Notes: a model not told the origin generated them from the sequence alone. A DNA stretch of 64,000 nt from Maioricimonas rarisocia (GCF_007747795.1 NZ_CP036275.1:6192001-6256000), one strand, 5' to 3'. Counted from the first letter of the stretch, positions 49,320 through 58,816 are shown. Numbers and translations are program-made.

Positions 49320-49553
49320 CCACCCAGGGTGCCCCCGCTGGCTTGTTCAGCAGTGCGAACATCCTTCAACGCACATGCATTGAAGGCCAAGCATGCCGCC
49401 TCATCGCATGGCTCTCCCAGCCCTGCAACGCCGATCATCGGTTCTCAGCAGGGGGCGGCAGGCGGAGCCGGCCCTGCGTCCTCTACCCCTCGCGACGTCC
49501 TGAGCGTCGACCGTCGAGGCTCCCTGACGCGACCGCCGCAATCGATCCCCGCT

Positions 49554-50393
49554 TCAGTCGGCGTCAAAGTAGCCGAGCGTCTTCAGGTAGGTCACGCTGT
49601 CGGCGACGCGCTGATGATGCTGCTCGAGCGTGAGCGGTGCTTCCCCTTCGATCCCTTCGATTTCGAGGCTGTACGGTCCGGTGAAGCCGGCATCATCGAG
49701 GATCTCACGGACTCGGCGGAAGTCGACGATGCCTGTCCCCAGCGTCGTGAACGTCCAGTCCCTGTATCCGCCCGGCGAATCCTTGAGGTGAACGTGGCGG
49801 ACGTACTCGATCACCTGCTCGAGTGACGAGATCACGTCGGCTCCCTCGTTGTAGTAGAGAACGTTGCCGGTATCGAAGTTGAGCCGCAGGTGCGGATGAT
49901 CCAGTCCCCGCATCGTCTCGAGCATGCCGTCGGCACTCTGACAGATGCCGGGATGCGTCTCGAAGCAGTAGGTGATCCCGCGCTCGCTGGCGTAGTCGCC
50001 GATCCGGCCCAGGTGGCGATACAGCGTCGCGCGGTCTTCGTCGGTTTCTGCTTCTCCGGCACCTGCGACGACCAGAGTGACGCCGAGTTCGGCCGCGAGA
50101 TCGAGCTTTCGGCAGGTGGCGTCGACCACCTTGGGGTCGAGAGGATTGCCGGCCGTGATATTGCAGCTCGAAATCGACAGCTCGTGGTCGGCAAGGAGCT
50201 TCCGGACGCGAGTGAGATCGTCTGGACTGCTGGCGTCGGTCAGGACCGGCTCTTCGCCGAAGAATGACGGGACGCCGGCGTTCTTGATCGGCAACTCGAT
50301 ATGGCGAAGGCCGATGTCCTGCAGGAGCGGGACAGCGGCCTCGACACCAAAACGTCCGTAACTGTTCGGAAAACAGGCAATCGTACGATTCAT
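49554..50393 (-). CDS. Sugar phosphate isomerase/epimerase (TIM barrel)
   Basis: 279 aa from ATG at 50393. Xylose-isomerase-like TIM barrel with the AP endonuclease family 2 fold: RHIELPIKNAG, ISSCNITAGNPLDPK, TYCFETHPGICQS, LRLNFDTGNVLYYNEG, HVHLKDSPGGYRDWTF and GPYSLEIEGIEG. Metal-ligand Glu, Asp, His and Glu are in place. No signal peptide, so cytoplasmic. It follows the BBP7 gene on the same strand after 55 bases and may be its operon partner, though their functions are not linked. Substrate unknown; relatives act on hexulose, myo-inositol or tagatose derivatives. Confidence 0.9.
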   Translation of the reverse strand: MNRTIACFPNSYGRFGVEAAVPLLQDIGLRHIELPIKNAGVPSFFGEEPVLTDASSPDDLTRVRKLLADHELSISSCNITAGNPLDPKVVDATCRKLDLAAELGVTLVVAGAGEAETDEDRATLYRHLGRIGDYASERGITYCFETHPGICQSADGMLETMRGLDHPHLRLNFDTGNVLYYNEGADVISSLEQVIEYVRHVHLKDSPGGYRDWTFTTLGTGIVDFRRVREILDDAGFTGPYSLEIEGIEGEAPLTLEQHHQRVADSVTYLKTLGYFDAD

Positions 50394-50448
50394 ACAGCGG
50401 GCATCCGTCGGCTGAGGCACACGGTCAGTCCAGGCTCAGCCACGGAGC

Positions 50449-51807
50449 TTACGGAAACCGGAACTCGCCGCCAATCGTCAGTGCCTGCAGCCACATATCG
50501 GTCGTGTCGGGACGGGCGGCCACGGCGGGTGGATTTGCCGTTCCCAGATCGTTGTAGTAGATCACGCGATCGGCACGGGCCATGTTGCCCATCCACACGA
50601 AGGTGTAACCGACACGCACGTGGAAGTAGTCGGTCAGGTGAACCTTGGCGTACACACCGAGATCGAAGGTGGGCGCGAACTCCGTCTTGTCGACAGACGA
50701 ACGGGTGACCGGATCATCCACGACGACCGGGAAGGTCGAGTTCCGCAGGTTGTTGGTCATCACTTCCGCCTGGTAGTAGTTCGCACCGAACGTGACCTTC
50801 GGTTCGACTCCCAGCGTGAAGTGCTCGTGAACGAGTTCGCTGCGGAAACCGGTCTGCAGGCCGTAGCGGAAGTTGTTCGCGTTCGACCAGATCCGCCGCT
50901 CGATCGGCGTTGCCAGTACGGGCGAGGTCGGGTCGAGCCCCGAGCGGTTGTCGAACAGGCCGATCACACCGACGTTCTCTTCGTATTCAGTGTGCCGAAA
51001 ACCGAGCAGCGGCTGAACCCGCCATCCCAGTCGCGGGGCCTTGTAATCGAAGTAGATGTTGGCGTCGGCTCCCCACATCTGCGAGGTGAACGAAGCCGTC
51101 AGTCCCGCATCGTTCAGCAGCACGGTCGCCCCCGGGACACCGTCGGTCAGCAGGCTGATCGCGATGAACTGAGTTTCGGGGAGCGGATTGATGGCGGGCA
51201 CGTCGGTCGTGGTCGTTCGGGCGGTGTGCTGCTCGATGCCCCAGAAACGGGCCTGGAACTCACCGCCGTTGAAGGGCACACCGAACACACCGCGAATACC
51301 GTTGATGTCGTCGAGGTCGATACTGCGGAAATCGTGCACGCGGGCCACCGACAGCGGTGCCGGCAGTCCGGCTCCTGGTGGAGGCAGGCTGACGACGAAC
51401 GGCTCACGCACGTTCGGTACGTTCGCCAGTCGCGAACCGATGCTGGTGTTTCCCGGATCCTCGATGCTGACCAGCATGTACTCCAGACGGAACCAGCTGT
51501 TCCGGATCGTCTCCCTCAGACTTTTGTCGAAGGCGGAGTCATAGTCGTAGAGGAATCCGCGGTCCGGCGGCAGCAGCTCCGTGACGGTCGGCGCGGCAGC
51601 TCCGGGATATCCTCCGGGCGGGCAATAAGCCTGTCCATGCGCATGAGGATGCCAGCCTGTCTGCTGAACGGAGCTTCCCTGCGGTTGCGCGGGCCAGCCG
51701 CCCGGTGCCGGTGCGTACCCGACGCCGGGTGCGACCTGAGCCTGGCCGGTCTGTCCGGCAAGGATCGCGGTAACCAGCACCAGACAGAGACGAAAACGAC
51801 CTTCCAT
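50449..51807 (-). CDS. BBP7-family outer-membrane beta-barrel protein
   Basis: 452 aa from ATG at 51807 (GGAAGGG upstream). Signal peptide MEGRFRLCLVLVTAILAGQTGQA, Pro/Gly/Gln-rich linker (YAPAPGGWPAQPQGSSVQQTG), then a beta-rich domain with alternating aromatic strands, for instance SWFRLEYMLVSIEDPGNTSIGSRL, FQARFWGIEQHTARTT, LGWRVQPLLGFRHTEYEENVG, ALFTLGVEPKVTFGANYYQAEV-type strand, and HVRVGYTFVWMGNMARADRVIYYND near the end. This matches planctomycete BBP7 outer-membrane barrels. It indicates a real outer membrane. Function unknown. Confidence 0.9.
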   Translation of the reverse strand: MEGRFRLCLVLVTAILAGQTGQAQVAPGVGYAPAPGGWPAQPQGSSVQQTGWHPHAHGQAYCPPGGYPGAAAPTVTELLPPDRGFLYDYDSAFDKSLRETIRNSWFRLEYMLVSIEDPGNTSIGSRLANVPNVREPFVVSLPPPGAGLPAPLSVARVHDFRSIDLDDINGIRGVFGVPFNGGEFQARFWGIEQHTARTTTTDVPAINPLPETQFIAISLLTDGVPGATVLLNDAGLTASFTSQMWGADANIYFDYKAPRLGWRVQPLLGFRHTEYEENVGVIGLFDNRSGLDPTSPVLATPIERRIWSNANNFRYGLQTGFRSELVHEHFTLGVEPKVTFGANYYQAEVMTNNLRNSTFPVVVDDPVTRSSVDKTEFAPTFDLGVYAKVHLTDYFHVRVGYTFVWMGNMARADRVIYYNDLGTANPPAVAARPDTTDMWLQALTIGGEFRFP

Positions 51808-52120
51808 GGTGTCCCTTCCGGTCAATTCGTGCCCCCGGCCGGTTGGTGTCACCAGCCGGACGCTAACTCCGTAGAGGGGGCGAGACTATCGTGTATGTGT
51901 CTCTTATCGGTCGTGCAGGTTAGTCGGTCTGGAGGAATTCTGGCCCAAAGTTCAAATCGCGACGGTCATTCCTGTTGTAGCGGCGGTTTCCCATCCCGGC
52001 CGGCGCGCAAAAGAAGAGACTCCGACGCCACAGACCTCGTCGGAGCCTCTTTCCCGAGAATTCGTGCCGGGACTGCCGCACGGCCCGGCCTGCCAACCGG
52101 CAGACTCAGTCCGCTGCGAC
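51808..52120. other. Intergenic region between BBP7 gene and pilin-like gene 1
   Basis: 313 bases, no gene. It carries the terminator of the pilin-like gene (52009-52049) and presumably the BBP7 promoter, for which no clear box is visible. Confidence 0.55.
52009..52049 (-). terminator. Rho-independent terminator of pilin-like gene 1
   Basis: Minus-strand stem: GAGGCTCCGACG (52038-52049) pairs with CGTCGGAGTCTC (52016-52027) except for one mismatch, then TTCTTTT. It lies about 70 bases after the stop at 52121. The T-rich tail is on the minus strand only. Confidence 0.85.
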
Positions 52121-52453
52121 TCAGTACTTGTAGGCTTCGCCCTCCGGTGCATCGCAGTCGAGTTCGCACTCGTTGTTGTCGCAGGCATCGACCGTGTCTC
52201 CGTACGCCGAACCGGCTGTCGACGACTTCACCACGTACGCCCCTTTCCGGGCGCTGAAGCCAGTGAAGAGGTAGCTCTGGTTGAGGGAGCCGATGGCATC
52301 GGCCACATCATTGAGCTCGGTGACCATCGCGTGCTGAATTTCGCTCAGCCCGACGATGAGCCCGATCACCAGAATCGTGGCGACGAGCGTCAGTTCCGCC
52401 GAAACCACGAAACCGGCTTCGTCATTGAAGAGTGCTTTCAGAGTCGAGTTCAT
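52121..52453 (-). CDS. Pilin-like small protein 1 with acidic Cys tail
   Basis: 110 aa from ATG at 52453 (AGGAAG upstream). The N-terminus FNDEAGFVVSAELTLVATILVIGLIVGL has a hydrophobic helix preceded by a Gly-Phe and followed at +6 by Glu, reminiscent of Flp/type IV pilins (G|xxxxE) but with Glu one place later. The core continues QHAMVTELNDVADAIGSLNQSYLFTGFSARKG. The tail is STAGSAYGDTVDACDNNECELDCDAPEG, with acidic residues and three Cys. It shares core and tail with the next two genes. Likely exported and possibly pilus- or surface-forming, not yet shown. It has its own terminator and long flanks. Confidence 0.88.
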   Translation of the reverse strand: MNSTLKALFNDEAGFVVSAELTLVATILVIGLIVGLSEIQHAMVTELNDVADAIGSLNQSYLFTGFSARKGAYVVKSSTAGSAYGDTVDACDNNECELDCDAPEGEAYKY

Positions 52454-53201
52454 GTGTGACTTCCTGATCCTCTGCGATTGAATGGCCTGGGTTCGCCTGG
52501 TCGTTCCCGTTCCGTGCGCACTGGTCCCGGCGTAAGCCCCGATGAGTGAAGGGGCTTCGCAATGCGGTCAGGGGGGAAAGCGAGTTTTCGATTCCGGACC
52601 GTTTCAAACGCAGCAGGCGTGCCGGTTCCGCGATCGTGGCAGAGGTGCCGTCAGCGCCAGCAGGGCGCAAAAGAAACACGCGCAGCGACTTACCTGCGGC
52701 CGACAATCCTGTCGGCGCGGCTCGCGCGCACGATCAACCCTCGCGAGGAGGAACGCATTCTGTTCGACCGGATTGACGAAGCGCTAACGCCTCCGCTTCG
52801 CGGGGTGCACACGCTCGTCGCTCCGCACCCGCCAGGGCGGGCCGGTCGTTCGCGGAATCTGGTCAATCCGCCGTTGCCCTGGAACGCACAACCGGTGCCG
52901 GCGGCGTGTGGATTCAGAACAACATCAGCGACGAGCGCCGGCAACACCCCGGCACATTCGTCGCAATCGTCATGTCTTTATGACGTTACAAGCACCAGGC
53001 CCGCACTGACGCTTCTCCGCTCGGCTGCCGGCCCGCGGGCCCTGCTGGACCTCCGCCCCGAACGGCGCCAACCGGTCGTAACAGCCTGTTGCATTCGGGG
53101 AACACGAACCTGAACACGCCACTTCGGGGATGCTTCCTGGATGGTCCGACCGGCTCGCTGCAGAACCGGTCGGACGCTCGCTTCGCTTCGGCGCACTTCG
53201 C
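52454..53201. other. 748-base intergenic region between pilin-like genes 1 and 2
   Basis: No supportable gene: the largest frame (52562-53113, plus) has no start context. A hairpin AAGCCCC / GGGGCTT with a 10-base loop lies at 52534-52557, about 80 bases before the pilin 1 start on the minus strand, and may act in its 5' leader. Further GC-rich dyads at 52785-52850 are weaker. Confidence 0.5.
52534..52557 (-). promoter_or_regulatory. Leader hairpin upstream of pilin-like gene 1
   Basis: Minus-strand AAGCCCC-(10 bases)-GGGGCTT, a perfect 7-bp stem 80 bases upstream of the start codon at 52453. It is not followed by a T run, so it is not a standard terminator. It could be an attenuator or an mRNA-stability structure; evidence is structural only. 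Confidence 0.35.
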
Positions 53202-53555
53202 TCAGAATCCGCCGCGGCCGCCACGGAATTTGGGACCTTCCGGAACCGGCGGCATGCAGGTGAGCGCACACTGGTCGTTGTCGCAATCATCGAACGCATC
53301 TCCGAACGCCGAACCGAACGTAATCGACTTGAAGCGGCCCTGACCGCGGGCTTTCCGGCCGGCAAAGCCGGTGTAGAGGAACGACTGGTTAATCGAGCCG
53401 ATCGCATCGCCGACGTCATTGAGTTCCTGAACGACGGCATGCTGCACTTCGCTGAGTCCGACGATCAGCCCGATCACCAGGATCGTGGCAATCAGGACGA
53501 GTTCGGCGGAGACGATAAACCCCGTTTCGTCGTGAAGAAGCTGTGTGAGAATCAT
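53202..53555 (-). CDS. Pilin-like small protein 2 with acidic Cys tail
   Basis: 117 aa from ATG at 53555 (AAGGAAC upstream). Close paralogue of gene 1: LHDETGFIVSAELVLIATILVIGLIVGL, then QHAVVQELNDVGDAIGSINQSFLYTGFAGRKARG. The tail ITFGSAFGDAFDDCDNDQCALTCMPPVPEG aligns with that of gene 1 (GSAxGDxxDxCDNxxCxLxC). A Gly/Arg/Phe end (FRGGRGGF) follows. The frame is open upstream to 53696, but that segment is not conserved. The two genes are 748 bases apart, unlike a simple operon. Confidence 0.88.
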   Translation of the reverse strand: MILTQLLHDETGFIVSAELVLIATILVIGLIVGLSEVQHAVVQELNDVGDAIGSINQSFLYTGFAGRKARGQGRFKSITFGSAFGDAFDDCDNDQCALTCMPPVPEGPKFRGGRGGF

Positions 53556-54141
53556 CGTAAGTTCCTTCGCTGCTGCAGAATTGAGAATCGTGCCTGTGGA
53601 GCACGTGAGACCTCGACTCGAGCGGCATCGGCAGACGTGTGATGCCGGGTGCGGGAATGCACGCGGGGCCGCCGGTTTGACCCGGCGACCCCACAAGGAA
53701 CTTGCGAACCGAAGTTCGTGCCGCCCTGGGATCAGCAGGACCGGCCGGGCGGAGTCTCACGCCGCCCCGAACCTCCGTCACGCGTCAGCTGCATTCCTCT
53801 CGGGCGTTCCTGCGGCAGTCGGGACAACCACTGCTGTCGCCAACACCCGCAAAACCGGAACCATCAAGCCTTCCGGCATAGCCCGTGCCAGCGCTGCAGT
53901 CGCGCCAGTCGTTGCAGTTCATCCTCAACTCTAAACGACGCTCTGTACGCCACTTGCGGAGTCCTCAGTGGACCGCCCCCCCTGCCCGACGATTCCTTGT
54001 CGCACGGATAGTCCGTTTCACCCGACAAGCGCGACTGTAACGATTGCGCCAATATTGCCAAACACTTCAGTCGCACCGCAGACAGCGGTTGCAGCGGCAG
54101 CAGCAGTCGCAGCGGTTCGACGGGCGAGCCGACCGTGGTCG
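53556..54141. other. 586-base intergenic region between pilin-like genes 2 and 3
   Basis: No gene. It holds three copies of the AACCG-type minus-strand motif (54032-54045, 54077-54090, 54104-54117). The open frame running through (53864-54937) has no start and overlaps pilin-like gene 3 in another phase. Confidence 0.45.
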
Positions 54142-54720
54142 CTACCAGACCAGGGGCTCGGCGACGGGAGCGAACGGTCCGCAGCCGTAGCTGTAAACCG
54201 GTCCCATCGGTGACGGACAGGGAGCCGCCGGGAACACGCCCGGGACCCGCACGGTCGCTGGCGGGCAGCAGGGAGTTTCGACGGGGGGACAGCAGGGAGC
54301 TGTCGATTCCGGCACGGGCTGGATCGGGGCCGGCAGCGGCCGCACGGGCTCTTCGACTTCGACCGGCGGGCAGCCGTCCGGGCATTCGGGAACAGCTGGC
54401 AGCGGTGTTGACGGGACCACACGGTAGGAGGGCCCCGACTCGATGACTCGCGGACCGATCTCGACTCCGTTGGCCGAGCCAGCCGTCCAGGCGGTCAGAC
54501 CGCACCGCGAGCTCCAGCAGCCACGCATGCCGGTGAACGAATAGCTCTGGTCCAGCCGCGTGAAGGCACCGCCGACCTCCTTGAGTTCGGCCACGATTGC
54601 CGACTGCACGCAGGTCAGGCCGGTGATCAGGCCCACCACGAGTATCGTCGACACCAGAACCAGTTCTGCAGAGAGGACGAAGCCCCGTTCGTCCCGAATG
54701 AGCGTGCGTACAAGCGACAT
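54142..54720 (-). CDS. Pilin-like protein 3 with Pro/Cys-rich tail
   Basis: 192 aa from ATG at 54720 (GGGAGG upstream). The core IRDERGFVLSAELVLVSTILVVGLITGLT, then QSAIVAELKEVGGAFTRLDQSYSFTGMRGC, matches genes 1 and 2 for about 65 residues. The tail is different: residues 100-190 are Pro-rich with CC and PCC pairs (ECPDGCPPVEVEEPVRPLP, APCCPPVETPCCPPATVRV, ending YGCGPFAPVAEPLVW). It looks like a longer, disulfide-rich, extended stalk. Probably exported with the others. No processing peptidase or secretion gene adjoins. Confidence 0.88.
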   Translation of the reverse strand: MSLVRTLIRDERGFVLSAELVLVSTILVVGLITGLTCVQSAIVAELKEVGGAFTRLDQSYSFTGMRGCWSSRCGLTAWTAGSANGVEIGPRVIESGPSYRVVPSTPLPAVPECPDGCPPVEVEEPVRPLPAPIQPVPESTAPCCPPVETPCCPPATVRVPGVFPAAPCPSPMGPVYSYGCGPFAPVAEPLVW

Positions 54721-55512
54721 GTCCCAGACCTCCCGGTTGCGAAGGTGTTCGCAGTGGTGTGTGCCGTGGTGATCGGAGGGGGTGGGACACGGCCGGCGGA
54801 GTCGGCAGCGTGAATCCGGGAGGCGGGCCTGCAGCGGACCACAGCCGCATGATCGAGGCGGAACTTACGAACGCCCCTGCGACCGGCACCCGATGCCGAC
54901 CGCGCGATCCCGCGGCTGTTCTCCCGGTTTCACGCAACCTGGACGACGATCACAAATCGCCGCCGTGGCGAGGTCTCAGGTCGCCACACACGCTCTCGCA
55001 TGTCACCGGCAACGTGCCGGACTTCCACACTGACTCCGAAAAACGCTAAAGGCCATCCAGCCCCTGCAACCACATCAATCCGTCTCGCCCATGCATCCGG
55101 GCGATCCATTCCAACCCAGCCAGGAGGCAGATCCCGTACCACCCGCACAATCGGACCCGGGGTGCCAAACGGACCAGCCCCGCAACCCGTGCAGACGGAG
55201 GGGCTTGCAGCAGAGTCCGGTTCGCAGGGATTGTGCGGATTCCCCGGAACGCAGCGGGAGAGGCGCTTAGAACGGTTAGCGCAGATGCGCCAATCCTGTT
55301 CGGCGTAGCGAACATACCGGCTGTGCCGGCCAGCGCGATTGCACCACATGCAGCGATTGAAGCGGAAGTGCAGCGTTCAGCCGACAGCGGGTCAGCCGGA
55401 TCCGGAGTGCCGCAAAGCAGGCGGCGAAAGCGGGCGGACGGCCCGGCCACCAGGGCCGGGCGTCAACGCCAGTCAGTAGCGGTACTCAGCAGGCAACAGT
55501 TCTCGGGGGACG
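54721..55512. other. 792-base intergenic region upstream of pilin-like gene 3
   Basis: No supportable gene. It includes three looser AACCG-type motifs ending at 55277, 55340 and 55358, and a hairpin GCCCGGCC / GGCCGGGC at 55441-55461 that lies 50 bases after the MBL stop but lacks a T tract. The frames through it (such as 54930-55349, minus, CMWCNRAGRHSRY) have no start context. Confidence 0.45.
55441..55461 (-). terminator. GC hairpin after MBL gene (T tract missing)
   Basis: GCCCGGCC (55441-55448), 5-base loop, GGCCGGGC (55454-55461), 8 bp perfect. It lies about 50 bases after the stop of the MBL gene on the minus strand. With no T run it is only a tentative terminator or 3' stabiliser. 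Confidence 0.3.
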
Positions 55513-56304
55513 TCAGGCCTGCTGGGGATCGAACCCTTTGACCAGTTCGTCGTCCCATTCGTCGAGCAGCGGCCAGTCGACCGCACACGTTCCGAAATCG
55601 GCCATGTGCTGGTACTGCTCGAGTCGGTCGATGGTCTTCTGCAGCTGGGCGTCCTCCTTGCGGAAGATCGGTCCGTGGCTCGGCAGAAGCCATTTGACAT
55701 CGCTCTCCTTGATCCGCTGCAACGAGCGGATGAAGGCCGGAATGTCGGAACCGTGATGTGCGTCGATATTGCCGACGCACCCGTCACGGTAGATGTTATC
55801 GCCGGAAAACAGCAGATCTCCCATGCGGAACGAAAGTTGCGCCGGGGCATGGCCGGGCGTGTGCCAGACGTCCAGCTTCTTCTCGCCCACCTGCAGAACG
55901 TCACCTTCGTCGATCGTCTCGTCGAACTTGATCGGTTCCATCGGCAGGGAGATCCCCTGGGCAGCGATCTCCGCGTAGGTCTCGATCCGCTCCCCCTCGG
56001 CCAGCAGTTTCGCGGCGTGAGGATGGCCGACGACTTTGGCGTTCGGCATCAGCTCGCGAGCCCGCTTGAGGGCCTGAATGTGGTCCACATCTGCATGGGT
56101 GGCCACGAGATAGCGGCAGTTGGCCAGCGGAAAGTCCATCCCGCGAATCAGCCGAACGATGTCGTCCAGCGTGTCATCGTAGCCGATGTCGATCAGCATC
56201 CATTCGTTCTGATCGTGAACCAGATAGACGCAGCAGCCCAGTCGGCGGCGGGCCTGGTAGTTCATCTCGATGACGTGGGGAAAGACCTCCGTACGGGAGT
56301 TCAT
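55513..56304 (-). CDS. MBL-fold metallo-hydrolase
   Basis: 263 aa from ATG at 56304 (AGAGGTG upstream). The zinc motif reads H70-A-D72-V-D74-H75 (ATHADVDHI), an MBL variant with Asp for the second His, common in this family. [13 protein letters not shown] and [12 protein letters not shown] complete the metal sites, and WLLPSHGP is near the end. Cytoplasmic, no signal peptide. Hydrolyses an unknown ester, thioester or lactone. The gene is divergent from the ABC transporter gene (375-base gap). Confidence 0.92.
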   Translation of the reverse strand: MNSRTEVFPHVIEMNYQARRRLGCCVYLVHDQNEWMLIDIGYDDTLDDIVRLIRGMDFPLANCRYLVATHADVDHIQALKRARELMPNAKVVGHPHAAKLLAEGERIETYAEIAAQGISLPMEPIKFDETIDEGDVLQVGEKKLDVWHTPGHAPAQLSFRMGDLLFSGDNIYRDGCVGNIDAHHGSDIPAFIRSLQRIKESDVKWLLPSHGPIFRKEDAQLQKTIDRLEQYQHMADFGTCAVDWPLLDEWDDELVKGFDPQQA

Positions 56305-56679
56305 CTCGGCACCTCTGTGTGTCGATCCGGTGGAATCCGGAGACCAAGCTGGGGAATCAGTCCGTTGAGTGGGCGCAAGACTCGCCGAGCCAATAGCGAG
56401 GCCCGCAATGAGTCGCCTGATACTGGCCGATTGTAGACCGAGCGCACGCGTCAGAACAGGGAGTGATCATGGCGCGGTGTCGGCTTCTCAAGAGAGTCGG
56501 TCCGGCCACTGCTCGAACCGGTCCCGGAACGCCCGCCAGCCGGTCCTGCTCGCGAAAACGTCCCGGTCCAAACAGGTTACAGCAGCCGTGTCGGTCCCCA
56601 TGAACGTTGACACACACCGTGTGTTCCGCAATGCTTGCGCGGTGACGGATTCACGGACCGGGACACCTCGGGGGAGTGG
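56305..56679. other. Divergent intergenic region between MBL and ABC genes
   Basis: No gene. It contains the 29-base element at 56406-56434 that resembles 29254-29282. A GGGGGAG Shine-Dalgarno lies directly before the ABC gene start at 56680. No strong -35/-10 pair is evident. Confidence 0.5.
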
Positions 56680-58566
56680 ATGGAAGCCTTTCCGACGCTG
56701 ATCGATATTCGCGGACTGAAGACCACCTTCGACACCGAAGACGGAATCGTTCGGGCCGTTGACGACCTGAGTCTCGCCATTCGCGAGGGACACACGCTGG
56801 GGCTGGTCGGCGAATCCGGCTCCGGTAAGTCCGTGACCTCTCTGTCGATCATGCGGCTGCTGCCCGAAGCGTCCGCCAGCATCGACGCCGGCGAGATCTC
56901 GTTCCTGGGGAAGGATCTCGTTCGGCTCCCGCGACGCGCCATGCAGTCGATCCGCGGCCGCGACATCAGCATGATCTTTCAGGAGCCGGGCACCTCGCTC
57001 AATCCGGTCTTCCGGGTCGGCAAGCAGGTGATGGAGGCAATCGTCCTGCACCAGAAGGTCTCGAAGAAGGAGGCCCGCAAACGGACGATCGAACTCTTCC
57101 GCGAAGTCGGCATCCCCGAGCCCGAACGCCACATCGACAGTTTTCCTCATGAGATGTCCGGCGGCCAGAAGCAGCGGGTCATGATCGCCATGGCGCTCAG
57201 CTGCAATCCGCGGCTGCTCATCGCCGACGAGCCGACCACCGCCCTGGACGTCACCATCCAGAAGCAGATCCTCGACCTGATCCGCAAGCTGCGGGACGAA
57301 CGGGGTATGTCGATCCTGTTCATCACCCACGACCTGGGGGTGATCGGCGAGATTGCGGACGACGTCGCCGTCATGTTCCGCGGCAAGCTGGTCGAGTCGG
57401 GCCCGGTCGAGCAGATCTTCGCCAACCCGCAGCACCCGTACACCAAGGGGCTGCTCGCCTGTCGGCCTCAACTGGAAACGACCTACAAGCGCCTGCCCAC
57501 CGTCGCCGACTTCATGGATGCCACGAGTCAGCCGGACGGGTCATGGAAGATCGTCGAAAAGCCGCTGACGGAAGAACGGCTCGAGCAGCTCTGTTCCACC
57601 GGTCGCGGCCGCCTGCTGCATCCCAAGCCGGAACTCGAGGCGATCGGCCATCCGTGGGACGAAACAAAGCACGCTGCCGACACGACGGCTGTCCCCGACG
57701 GGCAGGCACCGCTGCTTGCCATCCGGGACCTGAAGGTCTACTACCCGATCAAGCAGGGGATCTTCCGGCACACAGTCGGTCACGTGAAAGCGGTCGACGG
57801 GATCAGCTTCAACGTCTATCGCGGCCAGACGCTGGGACTGGTGGGGGAATCCGGCTGCGGCAAGACCACCACCGGTCGGGCCATCGTCCGTCTGACGCAT
57901 ATCACCGACGGACACATCCTGTTCGACGGCGAAGACGTCGCCGAGATGCACGGCAAACCTCTGCGGCGAATGCGCAGCCGCATGCAGATCATCTTCCAGG
58001 ACCCCTACAGTTCGCTGAACCCGCGAATGACCGTGGAGGCGATGCTCCTCGAAGCGATGGGACTGCACGGTGTCGGACGGACGCGGCAGCAGCGACGCGA
58101 CCGGGCGGTTGGCCTGCTCGAAGAAGTCGGACTCGAAGCGATGCACCTGCGGCGGTACCCGCACGAGTTTTCCGGCGGACAGCGGCAGCGGCTGTCGATC
58201 GCCAGGGCCCTCGCGGTCGAACCGGAATTCATCATCTGTGACGAATCGGTCTCCGCGCTCGACGTTTCGGTTCAGGCCCAGGTGCTCAACCTGCTCAACG
58301 AACTCCAGGAACAGCACGGTCTGACCTACATCTTCATCAGCCACGACCTGAGCGTTGTGAAGTTCATGTCCGACATGATGGCGGTGATGAACGAAGGGAA
58401 GATCGTCGAATTCGGGCCGTCCGAGAACATCTACGCCAACCCCCGCGAGGACTACACAAAGCGGTTGATTTCCTCGATTCCCGACGCCTCGCTCGAGAAT
58501 ATCCATCGCCTGCAGGAGAAGCGGGAGAAAGCCCGACAGCAACGCAGCAAGTCGGCGGCCGGCTAG
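56680..58566 (+). CDS. ABC transporter ATP-binding protein with two ATPase domains (peptide/nickel type)
   Basis: 628 aa from ATG at 56680 (GGGGGAG upstream; the frame opens at 56635). Two full ATPase units: Walker A GESGSGKS and [11 protein letters not shown] signatures MSGGQKQR and FSGGQRQR; Walker [13 protein letters not shown] and [12 protein letters not shown]; oligopeptide-type linker segments [11 protein letters not shown] and [15 protein letters not shown]. This is the GsiA/OppD-OppF fused type, which energises uptake of peptides or glutathione. The permease and binding-protein genes are not in the window; they may lie elsewhere. Confidence 0.94.
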   Translation: MEAFPTLIDIRGLKTTFDTEDGIVRAVDDLSLAIREGHTLGLVGESGSGKSVTSLSIMRLLPEASASIDAGEISFLGKDLVRLPRRAMQSIRGRDISMIFQEPGTSLNPVFRVGKQVMEAIVLHQKVSKKEARKRTIELFREVGIPEPERHIDSFPHEMSGGQKQRVMIAMALSCNPRLLIADEPTTALDVTIQKQILDLIRKLRDERGMSILFITHDLGVIGEIADDVAVMFRGKLVESGPVEQIFANPQHPYTKGLLACRPQLETTYKRLPTVADFMDATSQPDGSWKIVEKPLTEERLEQLCSTGRGRLLHPKPELEAIGHPWDETKHAADTTAVPDGQAPLLAIRDLKVYYPIKQGIFRHTVGHVKAVDGISFNVYRGQTLGLVGESGCGKTTTGRAIVRLTHITDGHILFDGEDVAEMHGKPLRRMRSRMQIIFQDPYSSLNPRMTVEAMLLEAMGLHGVGRTRQQRRDRAVGLLEEVGLEAMHLRRYPHEFSGGQRQRLSIARALAVEPEFIICDESVSALDVSVQAQVLNLLNELQEQHGLTYIFISHDLSVVKFMSDMMAVMNEGKIVEFGPSENIYANPREDYTKRLISSIPDASLENIHRLQEKREKARQQRSKSAAG

Positions 58567-58816
58567 TTGTCAAAGGCCCCCGACGCCGTCCGGTGCTGGC
58601 TGAACTGGTTCGGGAACGCCGACGGACTCTGCCGGAGGCTCCAATGCTGCAAGGTCGAACGGAAGGCGGACTGGCGCCGTCCGCCCCGTTTCTGCCGGGC
58701 CGATCAGTCACGATTCGACGGTCGACCGGCTCCGTCGGCCGGGGCTCAACTTGCCCGCCCGATTCGCCGAGCGGTACTATTGAGGACCTCGCGAGCCGAA
58801 CGCAGAAGGGCGCGTC

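Larger units (their letters stand above)
48783..49553. other. 771-base intergenic repeat island
   Basis: No supportable gene. Two clear inverted repeats (49115-49134 and 49294-49319) and a further related half-arm near 49390 (GGCCAAGCATG) are listed separately. Many short frames are open in several phases with no start context. The region looks like an accumulation of dispersed hairpin elements between the caspase-like gene (plus) and the TIM-barrel gene (minus), which converge on it. Confidence 0.6.

Noticed and set aside
49001-49440. Several overlapping short frames in the repeat island as small proteins
   Set aside because: They arise from hairpin repeats and lack starts, conserved motifs or a single preferred phase.
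52562-53113. 183-codon plus-strand frame between pilin-like genes 1 and 2
   Set aside because: No ribosome-binding site, no signal peptide or known fold, and several competing frames; composition looks non-coding.
53864-54937. 357-codon minus-strand frame covering pilin-like gene 3 in another phase
   Set aside because: The pilin-like gene has a strong Shine-Dalgarno and conserved core; the longer frame has no start context.
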